From: Grimontia marina
Lineage (GTDB): Bacteria; Pseudomonadota; Gammaproteobacteria; Enterobacterales; Vibrionaceae
Length of the DNA stretch: 64,000 bases
NCBI RefSeq assembly: GCF_900060185.1
Contig: NZ_FIZY01000007.1
Coordinates: forward strand, 62,001-126,000
Direction of reading: 5' to 3'
Shown here: positions 17,194-27,324 of the stretch, piece after piece
Layout of the letters: every line of letters starts with the position of its first letter
How positions within the stretch are numbered: position 1 is the stretch's first letter
Made by a program: the position numbers and the translations under genes
Notes under the pieces: generated by a model
Database searches by the model: none
Seen by the model: only the letters and a program-made list of their open reading frames with translations
Told to the model about the DNA's origin: nothing

Positions 17194-18492
17194 TTACAAC
17201 AAAGGCGCACAGTTACAGTTGCCGTTTGAGGCACTTTGCTTGCTTTCTTTCTGAGGCTGATACCATTCCTCAAGGCCATCTTGCAGTTGCTTAGCAGCTT
17301 GAGCAGGGCTCATTTGGCCTGTCATCACACCTACGCTGGTTTCCCAAATCTCAAGTTCGAAGTTTGGCTCTCCACGGGACAGAAACTGTGCCGAGTTACG
17401 GATGGTCGAATCACACTGGTCACGCCAGGAGATCATTTCCTGTGCTATTGGGTCTTTTACATCAAAGAAGTGGTTCGACAGCGAGAAAAAGCCAGAGATT
17501 TCGTTGGTCAAAAGCTCAGCAAATTCTGCGGTCGTCATCCATTTTAGGAAAGTCTCAGCTGCTTCCGGGTTTTTCGACTTGGCATTAAGGCCCATACCCA
17601 GATCAGTATGGTCACTAAAATAACAAGCATCGCCTCGTTGCTCTACTGGTGGGGGGAATACGCCCATGTTCACTTTTCCGCGGAAGGTGTCAATGTCCCA
17701 AGAACCCGCCGGATAAACGGCGGCTTTGCCGTCAGCAAACATTTTGATCGCGTCGTTATATCCGCGCTGATCAAAGTCATCACCCATGTAGCTTGCCCAC
17801 TTACTAAGCTCACGGAAGGTATCGCGATACGGCTTGCTATCTGCACGTTCTTTACCGGTCAGCAGGCCATCACGGCCATCTTCGCCTTTCCAGTAAGTTG
17901 GGCCAATGTTCTGGAAGCCCATAGTTGCAGCTTCCCATTTATCTTTGGTACCCATTGCCAGTGGCAGGTAACCCGCGCGCTTGGCTTTCTCTAATGCCCA
18001 GTAGAAATCGGCTTTGGTCACAGGCTCATTCACGCCGACTTCTTTAAAGATATCTTTGTTGTAGAAAAAACCATGGATCACAGATGCCATCGGCAAACAA
18101 AAGGTCTGTGCGCCGGAGTCGGTTTGCCATGGTGCCAGTGCGAAGCTTGGGAAGTTTTCCACTCCTTCCATTTCGGTCACTTCTTTCAAAAGACCGCGCT
18201 CGAATAGACCCAGAGAGCCATCAAAGGGGCGACAGGCGATCAGGTCCCCCGCTGATTGACTTTCAAAGCGTGCTTCCATGTCATCGCTCCACTTGGAGGC
18301 ATCCAGATCCGGTGGCGAGCGGTATTCCACTTTTATGTTTGGATAGTGCTTGTTGAACGCAGGGATGATTTTCTCATTCCATACCGCGTCGTCACTACGC
18401 CAGGAGTCAATCACCAGTGTGGTTTGTGCATTCACCAGCGTCGAAGCGGCAAAGGTCAGTGCTGCAATAGGCAGCAGGGCTAATTTCTTCAT
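17194..18492 (-). CDS. Periplasmic extracellular solute-binding protein (family 1, sugar type)
   Basis: Starting at ATG 18492 (AAGGAG upstream), the 432-residue protein has a clear signal peptide (MKKLALLPIAALTFAAS, cleaved after VNA). It is followed by a type-1 binding-protein fold as in maltose and oligosaccharide transporters (VIDSWRSDDAVWNEKIIPAF near the mature N-terminus, MFADGKAAVYPAGSWD in the middle). It lies 10 bases after a chemoreceptor gene in the same operon, and no ABC permease or ATPase is nearby. A role in presenting ligand to the chemoreceptor is therefore more likely than transport alone. The C-terminus is unusual, with a CNC motif near the end. The ligand is unknown. Confidence 0.87.
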   Translation of the reverse strand: MKKLALLPIAALTFAASTLVNAQTTLVIDSWRSDDAVWNEKIIPAFNKHYPNIKVEYRSPPDLDASKWSDDMEARFESQSAGDLIACRPFDGSLGLFERGLLKEVTEMEGVENFPSFALAPWQTDSGAQTFCLPMASVIHGFFYNKDIFKEVGVNEPVTKADFYWALEKAKRAGYLPLAMGTKDKWEAATMGFQNIGPTYWKGEDGRDGLLTGKERADSKPYRDTFRELSKWASYMGDDFDQRGYNDAIKMFADGKAAVYPAGSWDIDTFRGKVNMGVFPPPVEQRGDACYFSDHTDLGMGLNAKSKNPEAAETFLKWMTTAEFAELLTNEISGFFSLSNHFFDVKDPIAQEMISWRDQCDSTIRNSAQFLSRGEPNFELEIWETSVGVMTGQMSPAQAAKQLQDGLEEWYQPQKESKQSASNGNCNCAPLL

Positions 18493-18502
18493 TCTCTGCT
18501 CC

Positions 18503-20476
18503 TTAGACGCGGAAGTTGCCAATCAGGTTTTGCTGGTCTTGTGCCAGATCCGCCAGTGCTTCACTGCTCGATGCTGATGCTCTTGCATCTTTCTCCGCTT
18601 CATAAGCCACGTGTGCAATGCCGTTGATGTGCTCTGCCACATCATGGCTCACTTTGATTTGCTCTTCGGTTGCCTGCGCGACATGCACCGCCATCTCGTG
18701 AATAGACTTCATACGTGACACAATGTCCTGCAGGGTTTCGTCTGTCAGGCGGGTTTGGGTCAGACATTCTTCCATCTGCTTCTGGCTGGTGTTCATGGTT
18801 TCTGCCATGCGTGATGCGTTGCCTTGCAGGTTGTTGATCATTTGCTGGATTTCTTCTGTCGACTGCTGGGTGCGAGTCGCCAGAGCGCGTACTTCATCAG
18901 CAACCACCGCAAAACCACGGCCATGAGAGCCTGCACGGGCTGCTTCAATTGCTGCGTTCAGCGCCAGCAGGTTGGTTTGTTCTGCGATATCTTGAATGAC
19001 ATGCAAGATAGAGCCAATGCTGTTGGAGTACTGGTTAAGCTGCTGGGTGTTGTTCACCGCTTCTTCGATGTTTCCAGAGAGCTGTTCGGTTAACTGGCGA
19101 CTGCGGGAAACCTGAGAACGACCGCTATTCGCTGCATCGTTAGTGCTTTCAACTTCTGATACGGTCAACTCAGTAGAACGCGAGATTTCCTTGGCGCTCA
19201 CTTCCATTTCAGAAATAGCAGCAGCAACCTGATCGGTGCGGGACTTCTGATCTTCTACGCGGGACATGGCGCTTTCGCTGACGTTCGCTGCGCGGCTCGC
19301 TTCGTCCAGTAGATGTTGCGCACCGTCCCCGAATTTCGCCAGTGTTTGTGCCATGGTGCTTGCCAGCTCATCAATAGAGCGGCTGAGTTCACCAAATTCA
19401 TCCTGCCCATTGTAATTCGCGCGGGTACGCATATCGCCATCAGTCATTTTGTCCAGCACGTTTCGAATCAGCGCCAGTGGCTTTTGGATGCTGCGTGTCG
19501 TGCTAACACCAACCCAAAGGCTGAAAACTGCAGCAATCGAAGTCATCAGAATCACGTATAGGAAAGCTCCACTCACTGCCGCTTCAGCATCTTTACGGCT
19601 GCTGGTGGCCAGTTGTTGTGCATACGTTGCATAACCTTCCAGTTGACCCTGGATGTCTTCCATCTGGCGGTTGGTACGCTGGCTTTCCTGATGAAGGCGG
19701 GCATTGACTTGCTGTTGTTGGCTAAGTACATCAATGAGACCATTTTCATCTAGCGTCAGGGATTCAACTTTCTTTAGGTTGCGCGAGTATCGTGCTTTTA
19801 CGTCTTCTTCTACGCTAATAAGTTCTAGACGCTTGAACGCAATTTCAATGTCTTTCGCCATGGTGGCCCGAAGTTTGTCGAGGTTGGTGTCCTGATCGGC
19901 GCGGCGCAGCATTTTCAGGTCACGGGCAATACCACTGGTGATGAGTTCTGCACGGTTATGTAGTGAGCGCTTCACAGAAGCTTTTTGTAAAAGAAGGTTA
20001 GCAGCCCACTGGTAGGTGTCTTCCAGACGCAGGAATTTCAGATCTAAGGCTTCGCGTTCTGCGATTAGCTGGTTGGATTGCTTTTGAAGCTGGATTAGCA
20101 CTTTCGCCTGCTCAAAATAGCCGTTTGAAGCTTGGGCGATGGTATTGAGTTGTTGACTTTCATTTTCATTCGGACGGCCCTGTTGTGCAGTATTCAGAGT
20201 GTCGAAGAAGCGGCGTTTTTGCTCTTCAAAGGTCTGATCAATCTGGCTTGCTTCAGATGTGTCATTGTGAAAGGTTCTGACCAGCTGGTTGGTGCGCATC
20301 AACTGAGTGATCAGGTTTCCGGATGCAACAACCATTGGGGTGGATTGGTCGGTTATTTGTTCAACTTTACCCTGTAGGGTCCTGGCGCTGAACAGGCTGA
20401 CGCTGCTAAGTAGTGACATTAATACGAACATTAAGACAAAACCTGCAACTGTTCTCTGTACGACGGACAACTTCAT
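18503..20476 (-). CDS. Methyl-accepting chemotaxis protein
   Basis: A 657-residue inner-membrane chemoreceptor. The first membrane segment is at ~8-30. A long helical periplasmic sensor domain (~31-305) is rich in Q and charged residues. The second membrane segment is at ~306-328, followed by a HAMP domain ([21 protein letters not shown]). The signalling domain has the universally conserved tip [20 protein letters not shown] (~490-510). No CheR-binding pentapeptide is seen at the C-terminus, which ends LIGNFRV. It is first in a two-gene operon with a solute-binding protein, suggesting indirect sensing of a bound solute. Confidence 0.95.
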   Translation of the reverse strand: MKLSVVQRTVAGFVLMFVLMSLLSSVSLFSARTLQGKVEQITDQSTPMVVASGNLITQLMRTNQLVRTFHNDTSEASQIDQTFEEQKRRFFDTLNTAQQGRPNENESQQLNTIAQASNGYFEQAKVLIQLQKQSNQLIAEREALDLKFLRLEDTYQWAANLLLQKASVKRSLHNRAELITSGIARDLKMLRRADQDTNLDKLRATMAKDIEIAFKRLELISVEEDVKARYSRNLKKVESLTLDENGLIDVLSQQQQVNARLHQESQRTNRQMEDIQGQLEGYATYAQQLATSSRKDAEAAVSGAFLYVILMTSIAAVFSLWVGVSTTRSIQKPLALIRNVLDKMTDGDMRTRANYNGQDEFGELSRSIDELASTMAQTLAKFGDGAQHLLDEASRAANVSESAMSRVEDQKSRTDQVAAAISEMEVSAKEISRSTELTVSEVESTNDAANSGRSQVSRSRQLTEQLSGNIEEAVNNTQQLNQYSNSIGSILHVIQDIAEQTNLLALNAAIEAARAGSHGRGFAVVADEVRALATRTQQSTEEIQQMINNLQGNASRMAETMNTSQKQMEECLTQTRLTDETLQDIVSRMKSIHEMAVHVAQATEEQIKVSHDVAEHINGIAHVAYEAEKDARASASSSEALADLAQDQQNLIGNFRV

Positions 20477-20785
20477 TGTTCTCTCACTCTACAACAGTCT
20501 GGCGATGGGGATTCAAAAGCTACGCAGCGTATTCCGGCAGCTTAGAGTCACAACGGCTTCTAAATTTACAGCTCTAAATAAAGACTTAGGAGAAGCCAAA
20601 AAGGTTGAGGATTGTGACATCAAACATTCTTATCGGCACGCCGTACGTTATTCTTTAATAAAAAAATGCTATCTGACGCACAATTAATTCGCAGGTGAAA
20701 ATAAATACTGACCAGATGGGTCAAAAAAGATTCGTTGCTGCAGGGATACTTGGCTTCAAGGCGATTAACCGAGTGCTGGCGGGCA

Positions 20786-20809
20786 CAAAAAAGCCCCGCA
20801 TGGGGGCTT
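20786..20809 (-). terminator. Intrinsic terminator of the 20832-21584 gene
   Basis: Read on the minus strand, AAGCCCC/GGGGCTT forms a stem followed by six T. It ends the gene starting at 21584. The ~300 bases from here to the chemoreceptor start (20476) show no gene and should hold its promoter. Confidence 0.8.
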
Positions 20810-20831
20810 CCTCGATTGGAAAGTTAAAGCA

Positions 20832-21584
20832 TTACCACTTCTTCTTGGGAGCGAACAGTTCGTCGAGCTCGTCGCCTTCTTTTTTCGGCTGTTGAGCTGC
20901 GGCTGTTTTGTTCAACGCGGTATTAACGTCTTCTAGCATGGCAGAGAGATTTTCCTTCGCTGATTGGCAGTATGGATCGTTCTTAGCGCTAACCACATCC
21001 AGGGCTTTCTTAAGCAATTGTTGGGCGGTACCCATCTGGCCTTTAATCTTGGCATCGTTAACACGTTTCAATACATTCTCGATGTTGATCTTCATCTGCA
21101 TCTGCTCAAGACGTGAGTTTTCAGCCACGAACGCTTGAGTTTGCATACGACCTTTTGTGTGCTCGGCCTTAATCACGGCGCGCAAACGCTTCACCAGCTT
21201 TAGCATAGAAATCGCTTCACGATCACTGTCTGGTACTCGGAAAGAAGTCGACTCTTTATTCTGATAAGTCTGATTGATCTGGTTAACCTGCTGCTGAACG
21301 TCAGCAATGCGTGTTGGTAGAGAACGATCGCTCTTGTCGATCTCATGCATGGTTTTCAGGGCATCAAGGATTTTCTGGTTCAGACAAATCAGCAGGGACC
21401 CACTATAAGGAAGGTTATGCGCGTTACCAATCAGCTCTTCAGTGGCATCAATAACTGCAATATATTTAGCCATTTCCTGGCGTTTTGATGACTCTACACG
21501 CTGACGTTGCTGGGCCATAATGTTGTAGCCAACAATAAGACCAAGCAAAATGACGCAAAGGCCAACAATTAAGGCGATATTCAT
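20832..21584 (-). CDS. Conserved membrane-anchored coiled-coil protein
   Basis: A 250-residue protein with a single N-terminal membrane segment (ALIVGLCVILLGLIVGYNIM). A mostly helical, charged, cytoplasmic part follows, and the C-terminus ends in a short lysine patch (FAPKKKW). I recall similar proteins next to cysB in other Vibrionaceae, sometimes labelled as DNA-repair ATPases, but no Walker motif or other catalytic signature is visible, so that name is not supported. Transcribed alone, divergent from cysB, with its own terminator. Function unknown. Confidence 0.75.
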   Translation of the reverse strand: MNIALIVGLCVILLGLIVGYNIMAQQRQRVESSKRQEMAKYIAVIDATEELIGNAHNLPYSGSLLICLNQKILDALKTMHEIDKSDRSLPTRIADVQQQVNQINQTYQNKESTSFRVPDSDREAISMLKLVKRLRAVIKAEHTKGRMQTQAFVAENSRLEQMQMKINIENVLKRVNDAKIKGQMGTAQQLLKKALDVVSAKNDPYCQSAKENLSAMLEDVNTALNKTAAAQQPKKEGDELDELFAPKKKW

Positions 21585-22878
<1,294 letters not shown>

Positions 22879-22971
22879 TTATCGTAAAAGGAAGCTCTGC
22901 ACCTCTCCCCCGAGTTGGGTATATACTTCGGCTGTTTTCTGGAGATTCCGCAATGTGGGTGGAGTACTTTC

Positions 22972-24189
22972 TTGTCATTATCCTTTAATGTTCTCACTGA
23001 ACGTTTTATTCAATTGGATGCTTTTCTGTCCTCGCATACTGTATTTTGGCAGGGTGTGCCCTTTGATTGTCTCGATTTACCCTGGCGGGAGAGTCACCCC
23101 GAACTATGCGAGTGGCTGGATACGCAGTCCCTTCACGAACTGGGAAATTGGAAAGAAAGCCCTGCAGATTTGGCCAAAATGCTCAGTAAGTGGCTCCCAG
23201 ATGCGAAGTCTTTTATTTCTCTGACTGCGATAGAGCCACAACAATCCGCTGATGTTCAGTGCGATCCCCATTGGGCGACAGGTGTTCCTGGTCGTAAGTG
23301 GTCTCAGATCAGCACCTTTACGGCGGCGTTACGAGCAGGTGAAGGCGGAAATTGGCTTGAATGGTGCGCTGGGAAGGGATATCTCGGGCGTATTCTGGCG
23401 GCAACGAAAAATGCGAATGTCACTAGCTTGGAGTGGCAGCAGGCGCTTTGTGATGATGGTCAGGCGTATGCAGAAAAGCATCAACTTCCAATGCGGTTCG
23501 TGCAGGGCGATGCCTTCGCAAAAGAAAGCCAGCAGTTAGTACAAGGGTGTGATCATGCGGTTGCATTGCATGCATGCGGTGACCTGCATGTGACGCTTTT
23601 ACGCCATGCAGTAGAAGCGAAGCCGTTGTCTGTTTCGGTGTCTCCTTGCTGCTATCACCTCATTCGGGATAAGCAGTATCAACCTTTATCTTCATTAGCC
23701 AAGGCATCTGAGCTATCGCTCAGCAAACATGATTTAAAGCTCCCCCTCCAAGAAACCGTAACGGCGGGGCAAACCGTGAAGAGTAAGCGTTTTGTCGAGG
23801 TGAGCTTTCGACTTGGTTTTGATGCTTTGCAGAGAAACCTATCTAACTCCGACAAATATTTGCCTATTCCTAATGTACAAAAATCTTTTTTAAAAGAGGG
23901 GTTTGAGGCATTCTGCTATTGGGCCGCTATGCGAAAAGGCATCACCCTGCCAAAGGGTCTTAACTTCGGTCATTTCCTTCAAATCGGAGAGACTCGATTC
24001 CACACCGTAGAGAAGATGGAGACAGTGCGAACGCTGTTTCGGCGTCCCCTAGAAATATGGTTGGTTCTTGACCGGGCCCTTTATCTGACAGAAAACGGGT
24101 ACCATACTGATATCTCCACATTTTGCTCTCGCGAACTGACGCCGAGGAATCTGCTTATCCATGCTGTAAGGAAAAATAGATGGCACTGA
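22972..24189 (+). CDS. SAM-dependent methyltransferase-like protein
   Basis: The SAM-binding motif is EWCAGKGYLGRILA, followed by ALHACGDLHVTLLRHA and SPCCYHLI, as in Methyltransf_32-type proteins. The usual post-I acidic residue is present (SLEWQQALC). The substrate is unknown; RNA methylation has been proposed for distant relatives. The longest frame begins at TTG 22915 without a ribosome site. TTG 22972, with GGTGGAG seven bases upstream, gives 405 residues and is preferred. No ATG occurs at a suitable place. It overlaps the next gene by 10 bases, so the two are translationally coupled. Start confidence is moderate, family confidence high. Confidence 0.82.
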   Translation: MSLSFNVLTERFIQLDAFLSSHTVFWQGVPFDCLDLPWRESHPELCEWLDTQSLHELGNWKESPADLAKMLSKWLPDAKSFISLTAIEPQQSADVQCDPHWATGVPGRKWSQISTFTAALRAGEGGNWLEWCAGKGYLGRILAATKNANVTSLEWQQALCDDGQAYAEKHQLPMRFVQGDAFAKESQQLVQGCDHAVALHACGDLHVTLLRHAVEAKPLSVSVSPCCYHLIRDKQYQPLSSLAKASELSLSKHDLKLPLQETVTAGQTVKSKRFVEVSFRLGFDALQRNLSNSDKYLPIPNVQKSFLKEGFEAFCYWAAMRKGITLPKGLNFGHFLQIGETRFHTVEKMETVRTLFRRPLEIWLVLDRALYLTENGYHTDISTFCSRELTPRNLLIHAVRKNRWH

Positions 24190-24902
24190 GCACGGAAGAG
24201 CTCATTTTAATCATGCTGGCTTTAAGTGCCGGCGCATTTGTTCAAAGCCTAATTGGCTTTGGTCTTGCCATTGTTTCTGCGCCAATTCTAATGTTTATTG
24301 ACGCCTCGTTGGTGCCTGCCGCAGTGACACTTGTGACGCTTGGACTCGCAATAGTGAATACCTGGCAATATCGCAGTCAGTTGTCCTTTAAAGGCATCAG
24401 TTGGGCATTTATTGGCCGTATTCCCGGTACTTTTGTTGCTTCAGCATTGCTTTTCTATCTCTCAGCGAATTCACTGGAATTGCTGATGGGGATTGCAGTG
24501 CTGATTGCCGTTGTCGCCAGTATCTTCAAATTTGCTGTAGAGCCGAACAATAAAAATATGTTCTGGGCAGGTTTTGCTGCGGCGATTATGGGAACCACAA
24601 CTGGGATTGGTGGCCCGCCCATGGCATTGGTTCTGCAGAAAATGGATGTGATGAAACTGAGGGCGACACTGGCTGGTTATTTTATTTTCAGTTGCGCGAT
24701 TTCTCTAGGCGCACAAGCGATGGCAGGATACTTTACGTTGTGGCACCTGAAAGTCAGCCTGATTTCTCTACCACTCGTATTTCTCTCTTCAGTGTTTGCT
24801 CTTCGTTTGGCCCCTTATGTGAGAGCAGAATGGGTAAGATACGGACTACTGATTTTGTGTGGGTTTGCTGGGCTGGCGCTTTTAGGGAAAGGTTTAAGCT
24901 AA
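24180..24902 (+). CDS. TauE/SafE-family membrane permease
   Basis: A 240-residue inner-membrane protein with about eight hydrophobic segments. Two related halves each start with a conserved turn (GAFVQSLIGFGLAIVSAPIL in the first, GTTTGIGGPPMALVL in the second), typical of TauE/SafE proteins. Members export or take up sulfite, sulfoacetate and other organic anions. The sulfur link and the nearby cysB make a sulfur compound a reasonable guess, not shown here. It overlaps the methyltransferase gene by 10 bases and is followed by a terminator. Confidence 0.88.
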   Translation: MALSTEELILIMLALSAGAFVQSLIGFGLAIVSAPILMFIDASLVPAAVTLVTLGLAIVNTWQYRSQLSFKGISWAFIGRIPGTFVASALLFYLSANSLELLMGIAVLIAVVASIFKFAVEPNNKNMFWAGFAAAIMGTTTGIGGPPMALVLQKMDVMKLRATLAGYFIFSCAISLGAQAMAGYFTLWHLKVSLISLPLVFLSSVFALRLAPYVRAEWVRYGLLILCGFAGLALLGKGLS

Positions 24903-24932
24903 ATATCAGATAAACAGACCCTATTACAAAAT

Positions 24933-24956
24933 AGCCAGCATTGCTGGCTTTTCTTA
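24933..24956 (+). terminator. Intrinsic terminator
   Basis: AGCCAGCA/TGCTGGCT is an 8-bp stem followed by TTTTCTT; it ends the methyltransferase-permease operon. Confidence 0.75.
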
Positions 24957-24976
24957 TCTTTTATAGTTCAGAGACC

Positions 24977-25864
24977 TTAAAACTTCAGGCTGACCTGCAT
25001 ACCAATGAATTGGCTGTCATACGGCGCACCAGCATCTGCAGCATAACGTGCGGCCTCCTGATTGTTGAACCAAGGGTCGTAATTCATACGAACTTCAGTG
25101 TCGCCTTGCCACATGTTCGTCACCCAACCGTGAATATGACCCACCGGATTCAGGAGGAACAGGCTGACATCCCCCAGCGTTTCTGAGCCCATGACTTCAC
25201 CACCGTCTGCGACGATGTGTTGCTCGGTCAGGTACATCCATTCACCTACAGCAGCACCAAATAATGGCGTCACGATAATATCCTGGATGGAAGGAACTTC
25301 TGCAAAGGCCTCTACACCGTATTCCCAGAAGAAGGTCGACATAGTGAACGAGTACAGGAAGGACTCGAACTCGTTGAAGCCTGAGTGACGAGCCGCAGTG
25401 TAGTAAACACCACCAAAGTAAGGGTGCATTACGTAGTTCAGGTAGTGGTCATCTTTATCCCAAACAGGCCCTTCGGACACATTGTCCCACCACTTCTTAC
25501 CCAGATTTGAGAAGTCGCGATCTTCTGCTGTCCAGTTGGTCACGCTTTCCGGCAAGAATGTCATCAGACCGACGGTCGCTACACTAAGGCCCAGAATGGT
25601 GTAAGTCTGTCCCATCAGGTAGTCCCAGTCTTTATCGGAAGAGGTAGATAGGTAGCGAGGCAAACCTTGAGAGCGGTATTCATTAACATCGAATGAATAA
25701 CCACTTTGGATAGGTTCACCAGTGTCGAGTGCAGATTGGCTGTAGTTCAGCTGCCCCCTGTAGACAGAACCTTGCTGCTCGAAGTTGATGGTGGACGCAT
25801 CGAATGCAGAGACAGAGTGTGTAACAAATAAAGCGGCTGCAGCGATAGTAGAGCGAAAGCGCAC
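24977..25864 (-). CDS. DUF3943 family exported protein
   Basis: A 295-residue protein when started at GTG 25864 (GGGAGA seven bases upstream). The upstream frame to 25930 would place a polar tail before the signal sequence. The signal peptide is STIAAAALFVTHSVSAF. The body contains the family pattern of aromatic and acidic patches (KDWDYLMGQTYTILGLS, HPYFGGVYYTAARHSGFNEF, TPLFGAAVGEWMY, LNPVGHIHGW). It ends in ...QVSLKF, with a C-terminal phenylalanine as in outer-membrane beta-barrel proteins. Envelope location is likely. The function of DUF3943 is not established. Single gene. Confidence 0.83.
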   Translation of the reverse strand: MRFRSTIAAAALFVTHSVSAFDASTINFEQQGSVYRGQLNYSQSALDTGEPIQSGYSFDVNEYRSQGLPRYLSTSSDKDWDYLMGQTYTILGLSVATVGLMTFLPESVTNWTAEDRDFSNLGKKWWDNVSEGPVWDKDDHYLNYVMHPYFGGVYYTAARHSGFNEFESFLYSFTMSTFFWEYGVEAFAEVPSIQDIIVTPLFGAAVGEWMYLTEQHIVADGGEVMGSETLGDVSLFLLNPVGHIHGWVTNMWQGDTEVRMNYDPWFNNQEAARYAADAGAPYDSQFIGMQVSLKF

Positions 25865-26008
25865 GTAGGATCTCCCACACAAATAAAATGCCAAACCTGA
25901 TCGCAACGCATTGTGCGAATGGTCTGGCATATAAATTCTTGGTTTAAAAAAGTTTGTCAGTCGACGAGATTCAGTACGTCCTTTCTGAATTAAAATCGAG
26001 ACATATGT

Positions 26009-27166
26009 TTAATGCACGATACCGTGTCCTAATTGTGAGGCAACCACGGAAAGGCCGCTAATCATAGCAACGTAAAGGGTAACTTTTCCACCGAAAACTT
26101 GATATTGGTCGCGATTTAAACCTAAACGGCGTACTTTCTGAGCCATCAAAACGGGAAGTACAACTGCCAGAATCACCAAAGCTATTGACGCAAAACCCAG
26201 CGCGGTAATGAATCCTTGCGGATAGAACAAAGCGACTAGCATGGGTGGAAGAAAAGTCACTAAACCAGTCTGAAACCGGCCTTTTACCGAAGCTTGGCGC
26301 TTTAGCATGTCAGCGATGAAGTCGAAAAGCCCCAGACTGACACCAAGAAACGACGTTGCCAGTGCCAAATCAGCAAACAGTGAGATCGCATTGGCTATGC
26401 GAGCCGAATCTACTGCAACACTAATGGATTGAATAAACATCCCCAAGTTTGTGTTTTCAGCAAGCGTAGACGCACCCAACACGCCAAAACTCGCAGCTTG
26501 CCAGAGCACGTAAATAACCAGTGGCAGGGCGGAGCCCATCAGCATCACTTTTCTTAATACGTGAATATTGAGCCCGGTGTAAGCCACCACTGACGGAATA
26601 CTACCGTGAAAGCCAAATGAGGTGAACATGGCAGGAATCGCTGCAATCAATAGCCCTTCCTGCAGTGGCAAGGAAACCAGATTCTGGCCTTCTCCCAAGG
26701 GAAGCAGTAATGCAAGGGAGAGCCCAAGAAGCACGACTTTCAGCAGAAACAACCCTCGGTTAATCACATCAACTTTTTGAGTGCCCAACATCACCACGGT
26801 TGCCACCAGAGCGGTAAACAGAATGATACCTGCGCTCGGTGGTATCGATTCCGTCGCTGCTAATGCGGTCAGTTTATGGTGGAATTGGCCTCCGCCACCT
26901 GCAATGTAGGCAGCACTCGCGACCCATTAGCCTTTTTTCCCGAGAAACTGCCTGGCGAGACTGTTTAAGGTCGCGTTAGCGGGTGCATGTTGGTGAGCCT
27001 CAAGCATCAGTAAAGCGGTATAGCTCATGAGCATCCACATCGCGATCATCAGAATCAGCGAATGAGTAAATCCCAACCCTGCTGATGCAAGGGGAAGGGC
27101 TAACATACCTGCACCAATCGTGGTGCCAGCGATGATCAAAGTGCTTCCTAAAACTTTATTGCGCAT
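26009..27166 (-). pseudogene. tyrP: Aromatic amino acid permease (TyrP-like), broken
   Basis: Two pieces in the same frame together match the tyrosine/tryptophan permease TyrP (about 403 residues). The first 79 residues ([20 protein letters not shown] to ARQFLGKKG) end at TAA 26927-26929, where TyrP has a glutamine codon. Reading continues in frame as WVASAAYIAGGGG to the normal C-terminus. About a dozen residues of the third membrane helix are missing just after the stop. A nonsense change plus a ~36-bp in-frame deletion explains this; no frameshift is needed. The internal ATG at 26806 could yield a partial transporter, but without helices 1-3 it is unlikely to work. The rest is well conserved, so inactivation seems recent. 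Confidence 0.85.
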
Positions 27167-27324
27167 AATCGACTTCTTGTAATGATATGTTTACGGTTGC
27201 ACTGAGGTACCTCTTGCTGTGAAAGTAGGTTGAATTTGAATCGCATCTGATGAGTATTTTTTGTGCTTGAACGGGCTTCCTGATAACGTCTGAGTATTAA
27301 TACAGTCCGAACAAGGAGATATCG

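Noticed and set aside
20832-21584. DNA-repair ATPase label for this protein
   Set aside because: No Walker A/B or other ATPase motif is visible; only a membrane anchor and helices.
22915-22971. Frameshifted start of the methyltransferase gene
   Set aside because: An ATG-led frame at 22983 is in another phase, but TTG 22972 with GGTGGAG explains translation without a frameshift.
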